In this document: piece by piece, positions 1 to 8,663 of the stretch
How the letters are laid out: each line of letters begins with the position of its first letter
How positions within the stretch are numbered: position 1 is the stretch's first letter
Source of the DNA: Halorhodospira halophila
GTDB taxonomy: Bacteria > Pseudomonadota > Gammaproteobacteria > Nitrococcales > Halorhodospiraceae
NCBI RefSeq assembly: GCF_016653405.1
Contig: NZ_NHSN01000002.1
Location: 44,696 to 108,695, forward strand
Length of the DNA stretch: 64,000 nucleotides
Direction of reading: 5' to 3'
Notes under the pieces: model-generated
Databases searched by the model: none
The model's input: the letters and a program-made list of their open reading frames with translations, nothing else
Told to the model about the DNA's origin: nothing
Translations under genes and position numbers: made by a program

Positions 1-386
1 GTCAGCCGGTGGTCGTCTACTTCTACCCCAAGGACGAGACGCCGGGCTGCACCAAGGAGGCCTGCGCCTTTCGCGATATCTGGGCCGATTTGCAGGAGAC
101 CGGAGCGGCCGTGCTGGGGATCTCCCCCGATGACGCAGCCTCCCACCAACGCTTCCGGGACCGGCACGAACTCCCTTTCACGCTGCTCAGCGACCCGGAT
201 AAAGAGGTCATGAGCCGCTACGGCGCCTGGGGCGAGAAGAACATGTACGGGCGCAAGAGCATGGGCGTGATCCGCTCTACGGTCTTGATCGACGCCGAAG
301 GGGTTGTCCGCAAGCATTGGCGCCGGGTCTCGAAGGCCGAGGCCCATCCTCACAAGGTCCTGGAGGCCCTGCAGCAGCTGGTCTAG
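1..386 (+). CDS. bcp: Bcp-type thioredoxin-dependent peroxiredoxin, 5' end cut by the window
   Basis: Reduces hydroperoxides in the cytoplasm and is recycled by thioredoxin. The reading frame is open to the left edge, so about the first 25-30 residues are missing. What remains shows the Bcp/PrxQ signature TPGCTKEAC. Its first Cys is the peroxidatic residue and the Cys five residues later is the resolving one, the usual pair in the E. coli type. The core continues through SDPDKEVMSRYGAWGEK, and the C-terminal half VIRSTVLIDAEGVV matches the AhpC/TSA fold. A GTG at position 9 lies inside the fold and is not the true start. The family is normally about 155 residues. Confidence 0.93.
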   Translation, partial: QPVVVYFYPKDETPGCTKEACAFRDIWADLQETGAAVLGISPDDAASHQRFRDRHELPFTLLSDPDKEVMSRYGAWGEKNMYGRKSMGVIRSTVLIDAEGVVRKHWRRVSKAEAHPHKVLEALQQLV

Positions 387-410
387 TCGCGCCCGGAAGC
401 CGGTCGTGGA

Positions 411-1640
411 TCAGTCGACCTGCCACAGGCGCAGGCGGCGGTCTTCGCCCACCGAAAGACCCAGCCCCCCGTCCTGAGTGAAGGCCACGCCCCACACCGC
501 CCGGTCGTGGCCCGCATACCTGCGCACCGGCTCGACCGGCTGATCGTCCTCCGGCTCGGCTTCCAGGTCCCAGAGCTTGAGCGACCCGTCCCGAGCCCCG
601 GTCAGCGCACGGTGGCCGTCAGGGCTGACGGTCACCGCCAGCACCTCCGCGCGATGGCCCTCCAGGCGCAGAGCAAGGTGGCCGCGGTCGAGCTGCCAGA
701 GTTTGACCGCACCACTCTGGGTGCCGGCCAGCGCGTGCCGGCCACGCGGGGTGAACGCCACCGCCTCCACCGGCCCTGACTCATCCGGCGCAAAGGCGCC
801 GATCGCGCGACCGTACGTGGCATTCCAAAGCACCAGGGGCTCATCGCCAGCCCCGGCGGAAAGGGCCCGAGCACCATCAGAGTCGTAGGTCACGGCGTGG
901 AAGGCGGCCTGCTGCTCGCGGAACGTGCGCAGCTGACGGCCGCTGGCCGTATCCCAGAGCTGCAGCTTGCCCGCCTCGGTGGCCACCAGGGCCCGCTGCC
1001 CCCGAGGGCTCAGCGCCAGTGCACGGATCGGCGAATCGGCCTCAACCAGGGTTCGCTGCGCCTGATCCCGGTCGGTCTGCCAGAGCTTCACCACCCCGGC
1101 CGCATCGCCCGAGAGGAAGCTGCGCCCATCGGCACTGGCCGTCACCGCGTTCACCGCCGCGGCGTGCCCCGGGTAGGTGCGCAGCACCTGTCCGTCCTCC
1201 AGGCGCCATAGCTTGATCCGGCGGTCCGCCGACGCGGTGAGCACCCGGCCGTCCGGCAAAGACGCGACGGCCCGCACGGCGTCGCGATGCTCCCGGTAGC
1301 TGGCCAGCGGATCGCCCGGGCCACTCAGCGTCAGGTGGAAGGTCTGCTCGGTGTCGGCACGCAGGGTCACCTCCCGTTCGGCGCGCATGGGCTCACCGTG
1401 GTCGGTGTCCTCGGCAGGGATCTTCGCCTCGATGGCATACGTGCCCGGCGGCAGCCGCACCATGAAGGTGTCCCGCGTCCGCTGCGGCGAGATCCCGTAG
1501 GGTTCGCCGTCGATGCGCAGCTCCGCCTCGCCCGGCTCGGTAGAGATGCGCAGGGTCGCGGTGGAGTCGCCAGAAACCGCAGGAGTCAGGCTCAGCAGCG
1601 CCACGCCGAGCCAGCCGACCAGGAATCGGTACCAACCCAT
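411..1640 (-). CDS. Exported PEGA-domain protein with seven WD40 repeats
   Basis: A 409-residue protein that starts at an ATG (1638-1640) preceded by GGGAGG eight bases upstream; a start 12 codons earlier has no such site. Residues 1-24 form a signal peptide (MGWYRFLVGWLGVALLSL, then AVSG), so the product is probably periplasmic or surface-attached. A PEGA domain follows (EPGEAELRIDGEPYG, LPPGTYAIEA). The remainder is seven WD40 repeats, each ending in a KLW/LQLW/RLW-type strand, enough for one closed beta-propeller. PEGA domains are linked to envelope or polysaccharide contact, and propellers to protein binding. No catalytic motif is visible and the partner is unknown. It is convergent with the peroxiredoxin gene, 24 bases apart. 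Confidence 0.85.
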   Translation of the reverse strand: MGWYRFLVGWLGVALLSLTPAVSGDSTATLRISTEPGEAELRIDGEPYGISPQRTRDTFMVRLPPGTYAIEAKIPAEDTDHGEPMRAEREVTLRADTEQTFHLTLSGPGDPLASYREHRDAVRAVASLPDGRVLTASADRRIKLWRLEDGQVLRTYPGHAAAVNAVTASADGRSFLSGDAAGVVKLWQTDRDQAQRTLVEADSPIRALALSPRGQRALVATEAGKLQLWDTASGRQLRTFREQQAAFHAVTYDSDGARALSAGAGDEPLVLWNATYGRAIGAFAPDESGPVEAVAFTPRGRHALAGTQSGAVKLWQLDRGHLALRLEGHRAEVLAVTVSPDGHRALTGARDGSLKLWDLEAEPEDDQPVEPVRRYAGHDRAVWGVAFTQDGGLGLSVGEDRRLRLWQVD

Positions 1641-1697
1641 CGCCCAACCCTCCCGGTTGATCGGTCGCACCCCCACTCGGGCGACGGTACGTTACAC

Positions 1698-2705
1698 CTA
1701 CCCGAAGCCGGGCCCGAACCGGTCCAGCACACCGCGCTGCCCGAGCAGGCGCTCGGTGACCATCGTCAGGCGCTGCGACCAGCCCTCCCGTTGACGGAAA
1801 TCGACCTCCAACAGGTGCGCCTGCTCGCGCTGAGCCATGATGCAGTCATCACTGGTCTGCAGCGCGTCGATCAATCCCGCTTCCAGGGCCCGCTCAGCCA
1901 GCCAGAACTCTCCAGTGGCCACCGTCTCAACATCCAGCTGCGGGCGGTAACGACGGAGGAACCCCTTGAACTGTTCGTGGATGTGGGCCAGGTCCTCGCG
2001 AAAGCGCTCCCGGTCGGCCTCGGTGTTTTCCCCGAACAGGGTCAGGGTCCGCTTGTACGCCCCGGCGGTATGCTGCTCGAAATCGATGTCACGGTTGCGC
2101 AGCCAGCGGTGGAAATTCGGCAGGCTCCCGACCACCCCGATGGACCCGATCAACGCAAACGGTGCCGCCACGATACGGTCCCCGACCACCGCCATCAGGT
2201 AGCCGCCGCTGGCGGCAACCCGATCCACACATACGGTCAAGTAAATCCCGGCCTCGCGCAGGCGCGCCAGCTGCGAGGCTGCCAGCCCATAGGCCGGCAC
2301 GGCACCGCCGGGGCTCTCGAGGCGGAGGATCACCTCGTCCTGCCCGGGGCGGGCCGCGGCGATCACCGCGGTAATCTCCTCGCGCAGCCCCTCCACGGCA
2401 CGGGCCCGGATGTCGCCGCGGAAATCCAGGACGTAGACGCGCTTATCCGGCAGCTCGGCGGGCGGTGGATCCACCGGTTTACGCTGCAGCTTCCTGCGCA
2501 GCCGACCTCGCCAGGAGCTCGGGGCACCGGCGCGGCGCAGCGCCTCCGCACGCTGCCGGTAGACACCGTTGAGCGCTCGCACCTGCAGCCGACCCGCCCC
2601 AGCGCCTCCCTCCTGGCGCATGCGGAATACCGCCGCGAGGATAAACAGGACGGCGAGCACCACAGTAGCGGTCTTGGCCAGGAACAGCAGGTATTCGTTT
2701 AGCAT
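1698..2705 (-). CDS. sohB: SohB inner-membrane serine protease (peptidase S49)
   Basis: Signal-peptide-peptidase-like protease of the inner membrane, family S49. The chosen ATG (2703-2705) gives MLNEYLLFLAKTATVV, which matches the N-terminus of known SohB proteins; the frame could extend 14 codons further without family support. An N-terminal membrane helix (about residues 3-27) is followed by a basic linker and the S49 core. The predicted catalytic dyad is Ser156 in RVAASGGYLM and Lys208 in AYKRTLTLFGE. At 335 residues it is close to the E. coli protein (349). Upstream on the same strand is a membrane protein of unknown function; the two may be cotranscribed across about 95 bases. Confidence 0.95.
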   Translation of the reverse strand: MLNEYLLFLAKTATVVLAVLFILAAVFRMRQEGGAGAGRLQVRALNGVYRQRAEALRRAGAPSSWRGRLRRKLQRKPVDPPPAELPDKRVYVLDFRGDIRARAVEGLREEITAVIAAARPGQDEVILRLESPGGAVPAYGLAASQLARLREAGIYLTVCVDRVAASGGYLMAVVGDRIVAAPFALIGSIGVVGSLPNFHRWLRNRDIDFEQHTAGAYKRTLTLFGENTEADRERFREDLAHIHEQFKGFLRRYRPQLDVETVATGEFWLAERALEAGLIDALQTSDDCIMAQREQAHLLEVDFRQREGWSQRLTMVTERLLGQRGVLDRFGPGFG

Positions 2706-2800
2706 CCGTCGGATCTCGGCAGGGCATCGCTTCGGTAACCCTAGCATGCGCGCGGCCCGATGCTCCTACCTTCCGGAAGCAGCGGCAGATCCCCCGCCTC

Positions 2801-3415
2801 TCAGAGCCGCTGGAGCGCGATACGCAAGGCGTCCCCCTGGTCCTTGGCCTTGAAGTAGACCTCGTGATAGGGGGTATCCGGGTCGGTGAGATCCACGCGC
2901 ACCCGCAGCTGCCGGGCCAGGGGCATGGATCGACTCTCCACCTTGCGGATCTCATCGACCTGCACCTGCAGGGCCCGGGCCGCGGTCACAAAGAACGCAT
3001 GCCGGTTCTCTTTGTCGAGCACCGCCCATTCGCCCCGCCCCTGAAAGACCTCGCTGATCTCAAAGCCTTCCTTCGCCAGCCGGCTCACGTTGCGCTGGCG
3101 GAGGAAAGGCGCCAGCAGTAGGTTGTAGAGCACCCCGACCACCATCGAGACCAAAACCAGGGCGAAACCTGCGACGACCACGTAGAACAGCCGCACAGCG
3201 GCATCCGCCTCAAGGCCCAGCTGGAGCAGCCCAGCCGGCAGCACCCCCTGGAACAGACCGAGCACCGCGGCCCAGGTATCCGCAGCGAGGAAGACGCTGA
3301 CAAAGGAGAAGACCAGCATCACGAGCAGCCCCGTGAACGCCAGCAGGAACAGCAGCGACTCGAAAGCGACACCGACCGGATTCTTGACGATCAGCCGGGA
3401 AAATACACTGGCCAT
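2801..3415 (-). CDS. Two-helix membrane protein of unknown function
   Basis: A 204-residue protein that I do not recognise. The ATG at 3413-3415 is preceded by GGTGGAG six bases upstream, better than the start four codons earlier. Two long hydrophobic segments (about residues 18-45 and 73-103) flank a short loop. A cytoplasmic-type tail of about 100 charged residues follows (QVQVDEIRKVES, RVDLTDPDTPYHEVYFKA). The tail has a mixed alpha/beta composition and no metal or nucleotide motif. It lies just upstream of sohB on the same strand, so a link to membrane protein quality control is possible but unproven. Confidence 0.75.
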   Translation of the reverse strand: MASVFSRLIVKNPVGVAFESLLFLLAFTGLLVMLVFSFVSVFLAADTWAAVLGLFQGVLPAGLLQLGLEADAAVRLFYVVVAGFALVLVSMVVGVLYNLLLAPFLRQRNVSRLAKEGFEISEVFQGRGEWAVLDKENRHAFFVTAARALQVQVDEIRKVESRSMPLARQLRVRVDLTDPDTPYHEVYFKAKDQGDALRIALQRL

Positions 3416-3791
3416 ACGCGACTCCACCCCTCTGTTTGGTCAACGAGACACCCCGCGGCACCGATCCGCTGTGGGCCGCCGACTCATCGAAAACCGATGG
3501 ATGGTAACGGCAACGACGTGAACCTGGCACCGCAATGCGTCCAGATACCGCGCTGGGCGTGCCCAACGGACATTCGATCGATGTTTGATGACGGATGCGC
3601 TCCGCCCCCCCAGGGCGTGAGCGTCGGGGGAAGGAACGAAGCCGCCGACAGCGCCTGAGCGCCCGGTGAGGCGGATTGGGCGGAAAGCGCGGTCAGAATC
3701 GGGAGTTGCAGGCCCTGACAATGCCGTCGGCCGAGCTGCGATAGAGGACAATGGAACCTGGGGCAGGTCGTTTCACGGGCGGGGGAGGAAA
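3416..3791. other. Intergenic stretch without a recognisable gene
   Basis: About 376 bases between the membrane-protein start and the 3' end of tRNA-Glu. Open frames here have no family features and cross the tRNA. A TTGACC (minus strand, about 30 bases before the start codon of the downstream gene) could be a -35 element, but I find no convincing -10. A 5-bp inverted repeat (ACCTG/CAGGT) near 3755 is too short to call a tRNA terminator. Confidence 0.4.
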
Positions 3792-3868
3792 TGGCGTCCC
3801 CAACGGGATTCGAACCCGTGTCGCCACCTTGAAAGGGTGGTGTCCTAGGCCAGCTAGACGATGGGGAC
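3792..3868 (-). tRNA. tRNA-Glu (anticodon UUC), CCA encoded
   Basis: On the minus strand it begins GTCCCCATCGTCTAG and ends GGTTCGAATCCC, then GGGGAC, discriminator G and an encoded CCA. The anticodon stem CCACC/GGTGG encloses the loop CTTTCAA, giving anticodon TTC. The acceptor stem GTCCCC/GGGGAC pairs perfectly. The sequence closely follows the bacterial tRNA-Glu pattern, with one extra base in the D loop compared with E. coli. Confidence 0.97.
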
Positions 3869-3890
3869 GCTGTGCCGTAAAGCGAGCGCA

Positions 3891-3919
3891 ATGGTAAGGG
3901 CGGCTGACGGGGGTGTCAA
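3891..3919 (-). promoter_or_regulatory. Promoter of tRNA-Glu
   Basis: Read on the minus strand: TTGACA (3914-3919), a spacer of exactly 17 bases, then TACCAT (3891-3896). Transcription would start near 3884, about 15 bases before the tRNA 5' end. The region after the -10 is GC-rich (TGCGCTCGC), as in stable-RNA promoters under stringent control. The -35 is a perfect sigma-70 consensus. Confidence 0.7.
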
Positions 3920-3996
3920 CACTTCCGGCCATGACGATCGCACCGGCTCTGTTAAACTGGCGGAACACTGACCGAAGAGCACCCTCCAGGTCCTGC

Positions 3997-5496
3997 ATGG
4001 CTCCGCAAACCGGCACGACGTTACACCTCCCGGAGGCGGCCCTGTACCGACTGGGGCTGACCGCACAGCCCTTCGTCGGCATCCCCGACCCTCCCTTCGA
4101 GGACAGCGCCCGAATCACGCAGATCAACGTCACGCTGAGTCTCCTGCAAAGCGGCGAACGCATCGTGCTCATTAGCGGCGACGCGGGCCTGGGCAAGACG
4201 ACACTCCTGCGCCGCCTGGCCGAATCTCAGCCCCCCGGGCTGAGCATGCAGCGGGTCCAGGGCGACGGTGCCGACATCGATACCCTGTGGGGCGCTCTGG
4301 TCGCCGCCGCGGAGGCCGAGGAAGGCACCCTGGCTCCTCGATCCCGCGAACAGGCCTTGAACTACGTGCGGAGTGCCCGCCGTGGCGGCGTTCGCCCCGC
4401 CCTGCTTATCGATGATGCCCACGCCCTGCCCGCACGGGAGATCGACGAGCTGCTTGGACTGTGGACAGAACTCGCCGAGGACGACGAGGCCTTCAGCCTC
4501 GCCATGGCCCTCGAGCCCGCCGGCCTGCAGAGCCTCCCGGAGACGCCGCCCGCGGAGCGGTTTCACACCACGACCCTATACCCGCTGAGCCAGGAGCAGA
4601 CCGGCGCCTACCTGGACCACCGAACCCGAAGCGCCGGTGCCGAGCACACCCTGTTCGACCCGCACGAGATCGAGGACATATTCCGGCAATCCGGCGGACA
4701 CCCGGAGCGGATCAACGAGGCGGCCTATCGACGCCTGACCGCCCGGCTGGCCAGTTCCGACCAGCCGGCGCCCAAGCCGGGGCCGCGCCCGGCGAAATCG
4801 CCCGGGCTCCGCGGCACCGGCTTACGGTGGGCCCTGGCCGGTGTCACCGGGATCACGGCCGCGTCGGCGGGCACCTACTGGCTGCTCACGCACCAGCTAT
4901 CCACCGGCCCGGCGACGGAGGAACTCGCCATCGAGGATTTCGAGGAACCCGAGGAGGAGACAGTCGCGGCCGAAAGCGAAGAGATCGAGCCGGCAAGCGA
5001 CACACCCTTTGGCCTGGATCTACCCGGGCGCTACAGCTTCCGGGACAGCCCTGACGAACAGGAGCCACCCTCCCCCACGGGACAGTCGACGACCAACCTG
5101 CAGCTCCTCGACACCCCGGATGCTGCGCAAGGGCCAACTGACAGCGGTCCGACCGAGGGCGAGCCGGGCACCGAAACCGCGGAGGAGGACCTGGCCGATA
5201 GCGCGGACTGGATCCGCGGCGAGGACGGGGAGCGCTACACCATCCAGCTGCTGGCCGCCTCTGAGCCAGCTCCGCTGCAGGAATACGCGGGGCAACAGCC
5301 ACTGGATGAGCCGACCCACGTGGTCGCTACGGAGCGCGACGACGGCGATCTGTGGTTCCTGCTATTACACGGCTCCCACGAAGACCGAGAGGCCGCTCAC
5401 GCAGCCCTTGACGCCCTCCCAGAAGCGGTCGCGGAGCGCGGTGCGTGGGTGCGCTCCTTCGAGTCCGTAGCCGAGAGCCTGGCGGCCGAGGACTAG
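3997..5496 (+). CDS. DamX-like AAA ATPase with membrane anchor and SPOR domain
   Basis: A 499-residue protein likely to act at the cell-division septum. The N-terminal half is an ExeA/DamX-type AAA ATPase with Walker A GDAGLGKTT (about residues 61-69) and Walker B PALLIDDAHA (about 144-152). A single membrane helix (WALAGVTGITAASAGTYWLL, about 280-300) is followed by a long acidic, low-complexity periplasmic linker. The C-terminus is a SPOR domain (starting near YTIQLLAAS, last 80 residues), which binds denuded peptidoglycan in characterised members. The frame is open 28 codons upstream from a GTG, but MAPQTGTTLHLPEAAL is the sensible start. It diverges from tRNA-Glu. Confidence 0.88.
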   Translation: MAPQTGTTLHLPEAALYRLGLTAQPFVGIPDPPFEDSARITQINVTLSLLQSGERIVLISGDAGLGKTTLLRRLAESQPPGLSMQRVQGDGADIDTLWGALVAAAEAEEGTLAPRSREQALNYVRSARRGGVRPALLIDDAHALPAREIDELLGLWTELAEDDEAFSLAMALEPAGLQSLPETPPAERFHTTTLYPLSQEQTGAYLDHRTRSAGAEHTLFDPHEIEDIFRQSGGHPERINEAAYRRLTARLASSDQPAPKPGPRPAKSPGLRGTGLRWALAGVTGITAASAGTYWLLTHQLSTGPATEELAIEDFEEPEEETVAAESEEIEPASDTPFGLDLPGRYSFRDSPDEQEPPSPTGQSTTNLQLLDTPDAAQGPTDSGPTEGEPGTETAEEDLADSADWIRGEDGERYTIQLLAASEPAPLQEYAGQQPLDEPTHVVATERDDGDLWFLLLHGSHEDREAAHAALDALPEAVAERGAWVRSFESVAESLAAED

Positions 5497-5569
5497 TCCG
5501 GCGTCACCAGGGCGACACCTGTAGCAGAGCGACATTTTTTTGACGCACCAAGGGTGTCAATTGCTTGAC

Positions 5570-6628
5570 ATGTCAGCACAACGTCCCACGGTGTGGATCC
5601 GCTTCCCAGAGGCCAGCGGCCGGCCGGATCTGCCGTTGCGCCTGGGGGACACCCTGGAGGCGCGGGCCCGGCTCACCGGGGCCGGGCTGATCCTGATCCT
5701 CGGCGCCCACCGCCTCCCCGCACGGGCCGATGTACCGGTGGCCGGCGGCGATCGCCTGCGACTGCGTGTGGCCAGCGTGGGCCACCCCCTGGTGCTACAG
5801 GTCACCGACCACCTTGGCCCCCGCCCGGCGCTGCAGTGGACCCTGCGCCAGGCCCTGCCCCGCCAGGCCACTGCGGAATCGCTGGTAGGCGACCTGCGCA
5901 GCGCACTCCGGCGCCCTCTTACCAACCTTGATTTGCACACAGCGTGCCAAGAGTTCCAGGATGCCGTGCCGTCGGCACGCTCACTGAGCTCCGCCGCCGG
6001 TATCCGCGAGACCTTGGCCCACGCCGGCCTCTACTTGGAGGCTCGACTGGCCCGCGGTGCCGACACGGGCGCGGATCTCAAGGGGCGGTTGAGCGCCTGG
6101 CTCGCTGCATTGCGCCCACGCCACCCGGAGGGGGGCGACCGCAAGAGGCCCACGCCGGAGTTCCCGCCGGCCGAGCGCGCCCTGCTCGACCAACTGGAGG
6201 CCTTCTTCTGGCGCATCCAGGCACTTCAGGCCCACCGTGCCCTCCACACCCGCGGGACACGCGACTGGACGCTCGACATCCCGGTACGCCAGGGCGACGC
6301 CCTGCACGCCCTGCGACTGCGCATCCGCCCCGCCACCGGGGCAGACGGCGGCGCAGCGTGGACCATCGAGGCCCGTCTGGCACTCGAGCGACTGGGCCCG
6401 GTGGCAGTCTCGCTGCACCTGGCCGGCGGGCGCGCCGATCTGGCCTGGTGGGCCCAGCAGCGTGTCAGCGCCGAGCGCCTGGCCAACGCGCTCCCGAAGC
6501 TTGAACAACGCCTCCGCGCCGCCGGCCTCGAACCCGGCGCGATTACCTGCTACCACGGGTGGCCGGCTCACGACGGTACCGCCCCTTCATCCACCGCGAC
6601 CCAGGGGATCATCGATGAGCAGATCTGA
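5570..6628 (+). CDS. FliK C-terminal-domain-like protein
   Basis: A 352-residue protein. Its last 110 residues resemble the C-terminal hook-length-control (Flg_hook/FliK) domain: LERLGPVAVSLHLAGGRADL, then RLANALPKLEQRLRAAGL and a final GAITCYHG. The rest is Arg/Ala/Leu-rich with little recognisable structure. The ATG at 5570 starts MSAQRPTVWIRFPEA; a TTG ten codons upstream lies in a TTGAC/GTCAA-rich stretch and is less likely. The gene overlaps the next one by 14 bases, and that one encodes a FlhB C-terminal domain. This FliK-like/FlhB-tail pairing is known outside flagellar operons in other bacteria, where its role is unclear. Confidence 0.72.
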   Translation: MSAQRPTVWIRFPEASGRPDLPLRLGDTLEARARLTGAGLILILGAHRLPARADVPVAGGDRLRLRVASVGHPLVLQVTDHLGPRPALQWTLRQALPRQATAESLVGDLRSALRRPLTNLDLHTACQEFQDAVPSARSLSSAAGIRETLAHAGLYLEARLARGADTGADLKGRLSAWLAALRPRHPEGGDRKRPTPEFPPAERALLDQLEAFFWRIQALQAHRALHTRGTRDWTLDIPVRQGDALHALRLRIRPATGADGGAAWTIEARLALERLGPVAVSLHLAGGRADLAWWAQQRVSAERLANALPKLEQRLRAAGLEPGAITCYHGWPAHDGTAPSSTATQGIIDEQI

Positions 6629-6884
6629 TCCGGAGCCGGACGAGTTCGGGCGGACCCTCCTGGAGCGAGCCGCAACCCGGGGCTTCGCGCTACCCGACGA
6701 CCCCGACCTGGCCGCGGCACTGGCCCGCCTTGAGGACGACGCGGAACCACCCCCCGAGGTTGCGGAGGCCATCGCTGCCCTACTGGCGTTCACCTGGACG
6801 GTGGAGCAGGATGTCGGGCCCGCCGGCGCCGGCCCGTCACTCGATCACCCGGAGGCGCCGCCCTCTCCGCGCCCCGGACCGTGA
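6615..6884 (+). CDS. Small FlhB C-terminal-domain protein (FlhX/EscU-like)
   Basis: An 89-residue protein starting at an ATG inside the end of the FliK-like gene (MSRSDPEPDEFGRTLL). It matches the cytoplasmic tail of FlhB-type export gates: LLERAATRGFALPDDPDLAAAL, then an acidic pair, PPPEVAEAIAALLAFTWTVEQD. The NPTH autocleavage motif and the membrane part of FlhB are absent. Stand-alone FlhB tails can substitute for the cleaved FlhB fragment in some bacteria. The C-terminal 13 codons overlap the convergent DUF2802 gene by 40 bases. Confidence 0.72.
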   Translation: MSRSDPEPDEFGRTLLERAATRGFALPDDPDLAAALARLEDDAEPPPEVAEAIAALLAFTWTVEQDVGPAGAGPSLDHPEAPPSPRPGP

Positions 6885-7270
6885 AGCAGAACCACCAGGT
6901 CCGCCTCCACCTGACTGATCTCGCAGGTATCGGCGATCTCCCGGGCCTCGGCCCCCTTGCGCGCCATGCGGATCGCCTGATTGAAGCGGCTGCCATCCGT
7001 GCCGCCGGCTGCGGCCACCTGATCCAGACGCCGCCGCAGCCGGGCCAGGTTCTGCTCCAGCCGGGCCAGGTGCTCCCCCTGGCCGACCGCCCCCGCGGAG
7101 AGCCCCCGGAAGTGCTCGAGGATCTGCCGGGTCGTGGTCTCGACGCTCTCCATGCGTTGCTCAGCCTGCTGGACCCGCTCCAGGGTGCGCTGCACGCGGT
7201 AAACGGCATAGGCCGACGCCACCAGGGCACCGGCTAGAACGGCGAGCACCACCCCGATCAGCCACGCCAT
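6845..7270 (-). CDS. DUF2802 membrane-anchored coiled-coil protein
   Basis: A 141-residue protein. The ATG (7268-7270) has GAGGAGG six bases upstream. An N-terminal membrane helix (MAWLIGVVLAVLAGALVASA) is followed by a coiled coil (about residues 27-87; heptads such as LERVQQAEQRM and LARLEQNLARLRRRL). The C-terminal DUF2802 motif is RMARKGAEAREIADTCEIS then EADLVVLLHG. DUF2802 proteins often accompany motility genes in gammaproteobacteria, in keeping with the FliK/FlhB-like genes facing it. Its molecular role is unknown. It lies just downstream of cysS with a 13-base gap. Confidence 0.82.
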   Translation of the reverse strand: MAWLIGVVLAVLAGALVASAYAVYRVQRTLERVQQAEQRMESVETTTRQILEHFRGLSAGAVGQGEHLARLEQNLARLRRRLDQVAAAGGTDGSRFNQAIRMARKGAEAREIADTCEISQVEADLVVLLHGPGRGEGGASG

Positions 7271-7283
7271 GCGGCCCTCCTCG

Positions 7284-8663
7284 TTAGCGGGTTCGCCGCC
7301 ACTTGGTCCCCTCCGGCGTGTCCTCCAGCTCAATCCCCCGCGCCTGGAGTTCGTCCCGGATCCGATCGGCCTCGGCGAAATCCTTCGCCTTGCGCGCCGC
7401 TGCCCGCTGCGCCACGAGCGCCTCGATCTCGTCGACCTCGGCATCCGCAACATCGCCGCGCAGGTAGCTCTCCGGGTCCTGCTGCAACAGCCCGAGGACC
7501 GCGCCGAGCTCACGCAGCTCGGCGGCTGCCGCAGCAGCTCCTGCCTCGTCACCGCCCTCGCGCAGCCGGTTGATCTCACGGGCACTCTCGAAGAGCACCG
7601 CGAGGGCTTCACGGGTATTGAAGTCGTCGTCCATCGCCTCACGGAAGCGCTCCCGCGCCCGGCTGCACGCCGGTTCTGCCTCCGGCAGTCCGCGCAGGGC
7701 GTTGTAGAGCCGCTCCAGCCCCCCGCGGGCCTCGCCCAGTGCATCCCCCGTGTAATTGAGCGGGCTGCGGTAGTGACTCGAGAGCAGGAAAAGACGGACG
7801 GCCTCGGCCGGATGCTCGGCCAGGACGTCGCGCACCGTAAAGAAGTTGCCCAGCGACTTGGCCATCTTCTCGTCATCGATGCGCACGTGGCCGTTGTGCA
7901 TCCAGTAGTTGACGAAACGGTGACCGCTGGCGCACTCGCTCTGGGCGATTTCGTTCTCATGGTGCGGGAACTGCAGATCGACCCCGCCCCCATGGATATC
8001 GAAGTGGCTGCCGAGTAGGTCACGGGACATGGCCGAGCATTCGATGTGCCAGCCGGGCCGACCATCTCCCCACGGCGAGGGCCAGGCCGGCTCACCGCTC
8101 TTGGCCGCTTTCCAGAGGACGAAATCCACCGGATCACGCTTGGCTTCGTCCGGCTCGATGCGCGAGCCCGAGCGCAGTTCCTCCACCCGACGCCCGGACA
8201 GCTTGCCGTACGCCGGGAAGCTGGCCACCGAGAAGTAGACGTCGCCGTTCTCGCCAACGTAGGCGTGGCCGCCGGAGATCAGCTCCTCGATCAGCGCGAT
8301 CATCGACTCAAGGCGCTCGGTGGCACGCGGCTCATGGTCGGGGCGCTCGACGCCCAGCGCCGCGCAGTCCTCGTGCATGGCCTGGATGAAGCGATCGGTC
8401 AGGGCGCTCATTGGCTCGCCGTTCTCCGCCGCGCGGCGGATGATCTTGTCGTCGATGTCGGTGATGTTGCGCACGTAGGTCACCTCGTAACCCTGCCAGC
8501 GCAGATACCGGACCACCGCATCGAAGACCACCAGGGCACGGGCGTGGCCCAGATGGCAGAGGTCGTAGACCGTCATGCCGCAGACGTAGATCCGCACCCG
8601 CCCCGGCTCAATGGGCCGGAACGGCTCCTTGGCTCCGGTCAGACTGTTGTGGATCTTCAGCAT
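7284..8663 (-). CDS. cysS: Cysteinyl-tRNA synthetase
   Basis: Charges tRNA-Cys with cysteine using ATP. A 459-residue class I synthetase, with the HIGH-type motif HLGHA near residue 37, the KMSKS-type motif KMAKSLGN and the zinc-site segment YVCGMTVYD. The Cys-recognition region [10 protein letters not shown] is also present. The ATG (8661-8663) shares its first base with the gltX stop codon (TGATG), so the two synthetase genes are translationally coupled. A GTG one codon upstream is in frame but less likely. Confidence 0.97.
   Translation of the reverse strand: MLKIHNSLTGAKEPFRPIEPGRVRIYVCGMTVYDLCHLGHARALVVFDAVVRYLRWQGYEVTYVRNITDIDDKIIRRAAENGEPMSALTDRFIQAMHEDCAALGVERPDHEPRATERLESMIALIEELISGGHAYVGENGDVYFSVASFPAYGKLSGRRVEELRSGSRIEPDEAKRDPVDFVLWKAAKSGEPAWPSPWGDGRPGWHIECSAMSRDLLGSHFDIHGGGVDLQFPHHENEIAQSECASGHRFVNYWMHNGHVRIDDEKMAKSLGNFFTVRDVLAEHPAEAVRLFLLSSHYRSPLNYTGDALGEARGGLERLYNALRGLPEAEPACSRARERFREAMDDDFNTREALAVLFESAREINRLREGGDEAGAAAAAAELRELGAVLGLLQQDPESYLRGDVADAEVDEIEALVAQRAAARKAKDFAEADRIRDELQARGIELEDTPEGTKWRRTR

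Noticed and set aside
1287..2702. 471-codon open frame on the plus strand opposite the PEGA/WD40 gene and sohB
   Set aside because: It crosses two well-supported genes and shows no family motifs; long antisense frames are expected at this GC content.
5534..5541. Seven-T run after the DamX-like gene as a possible terminator
   Set aside because: No stable GC stem directly precedes it, only short imperfect pairs.
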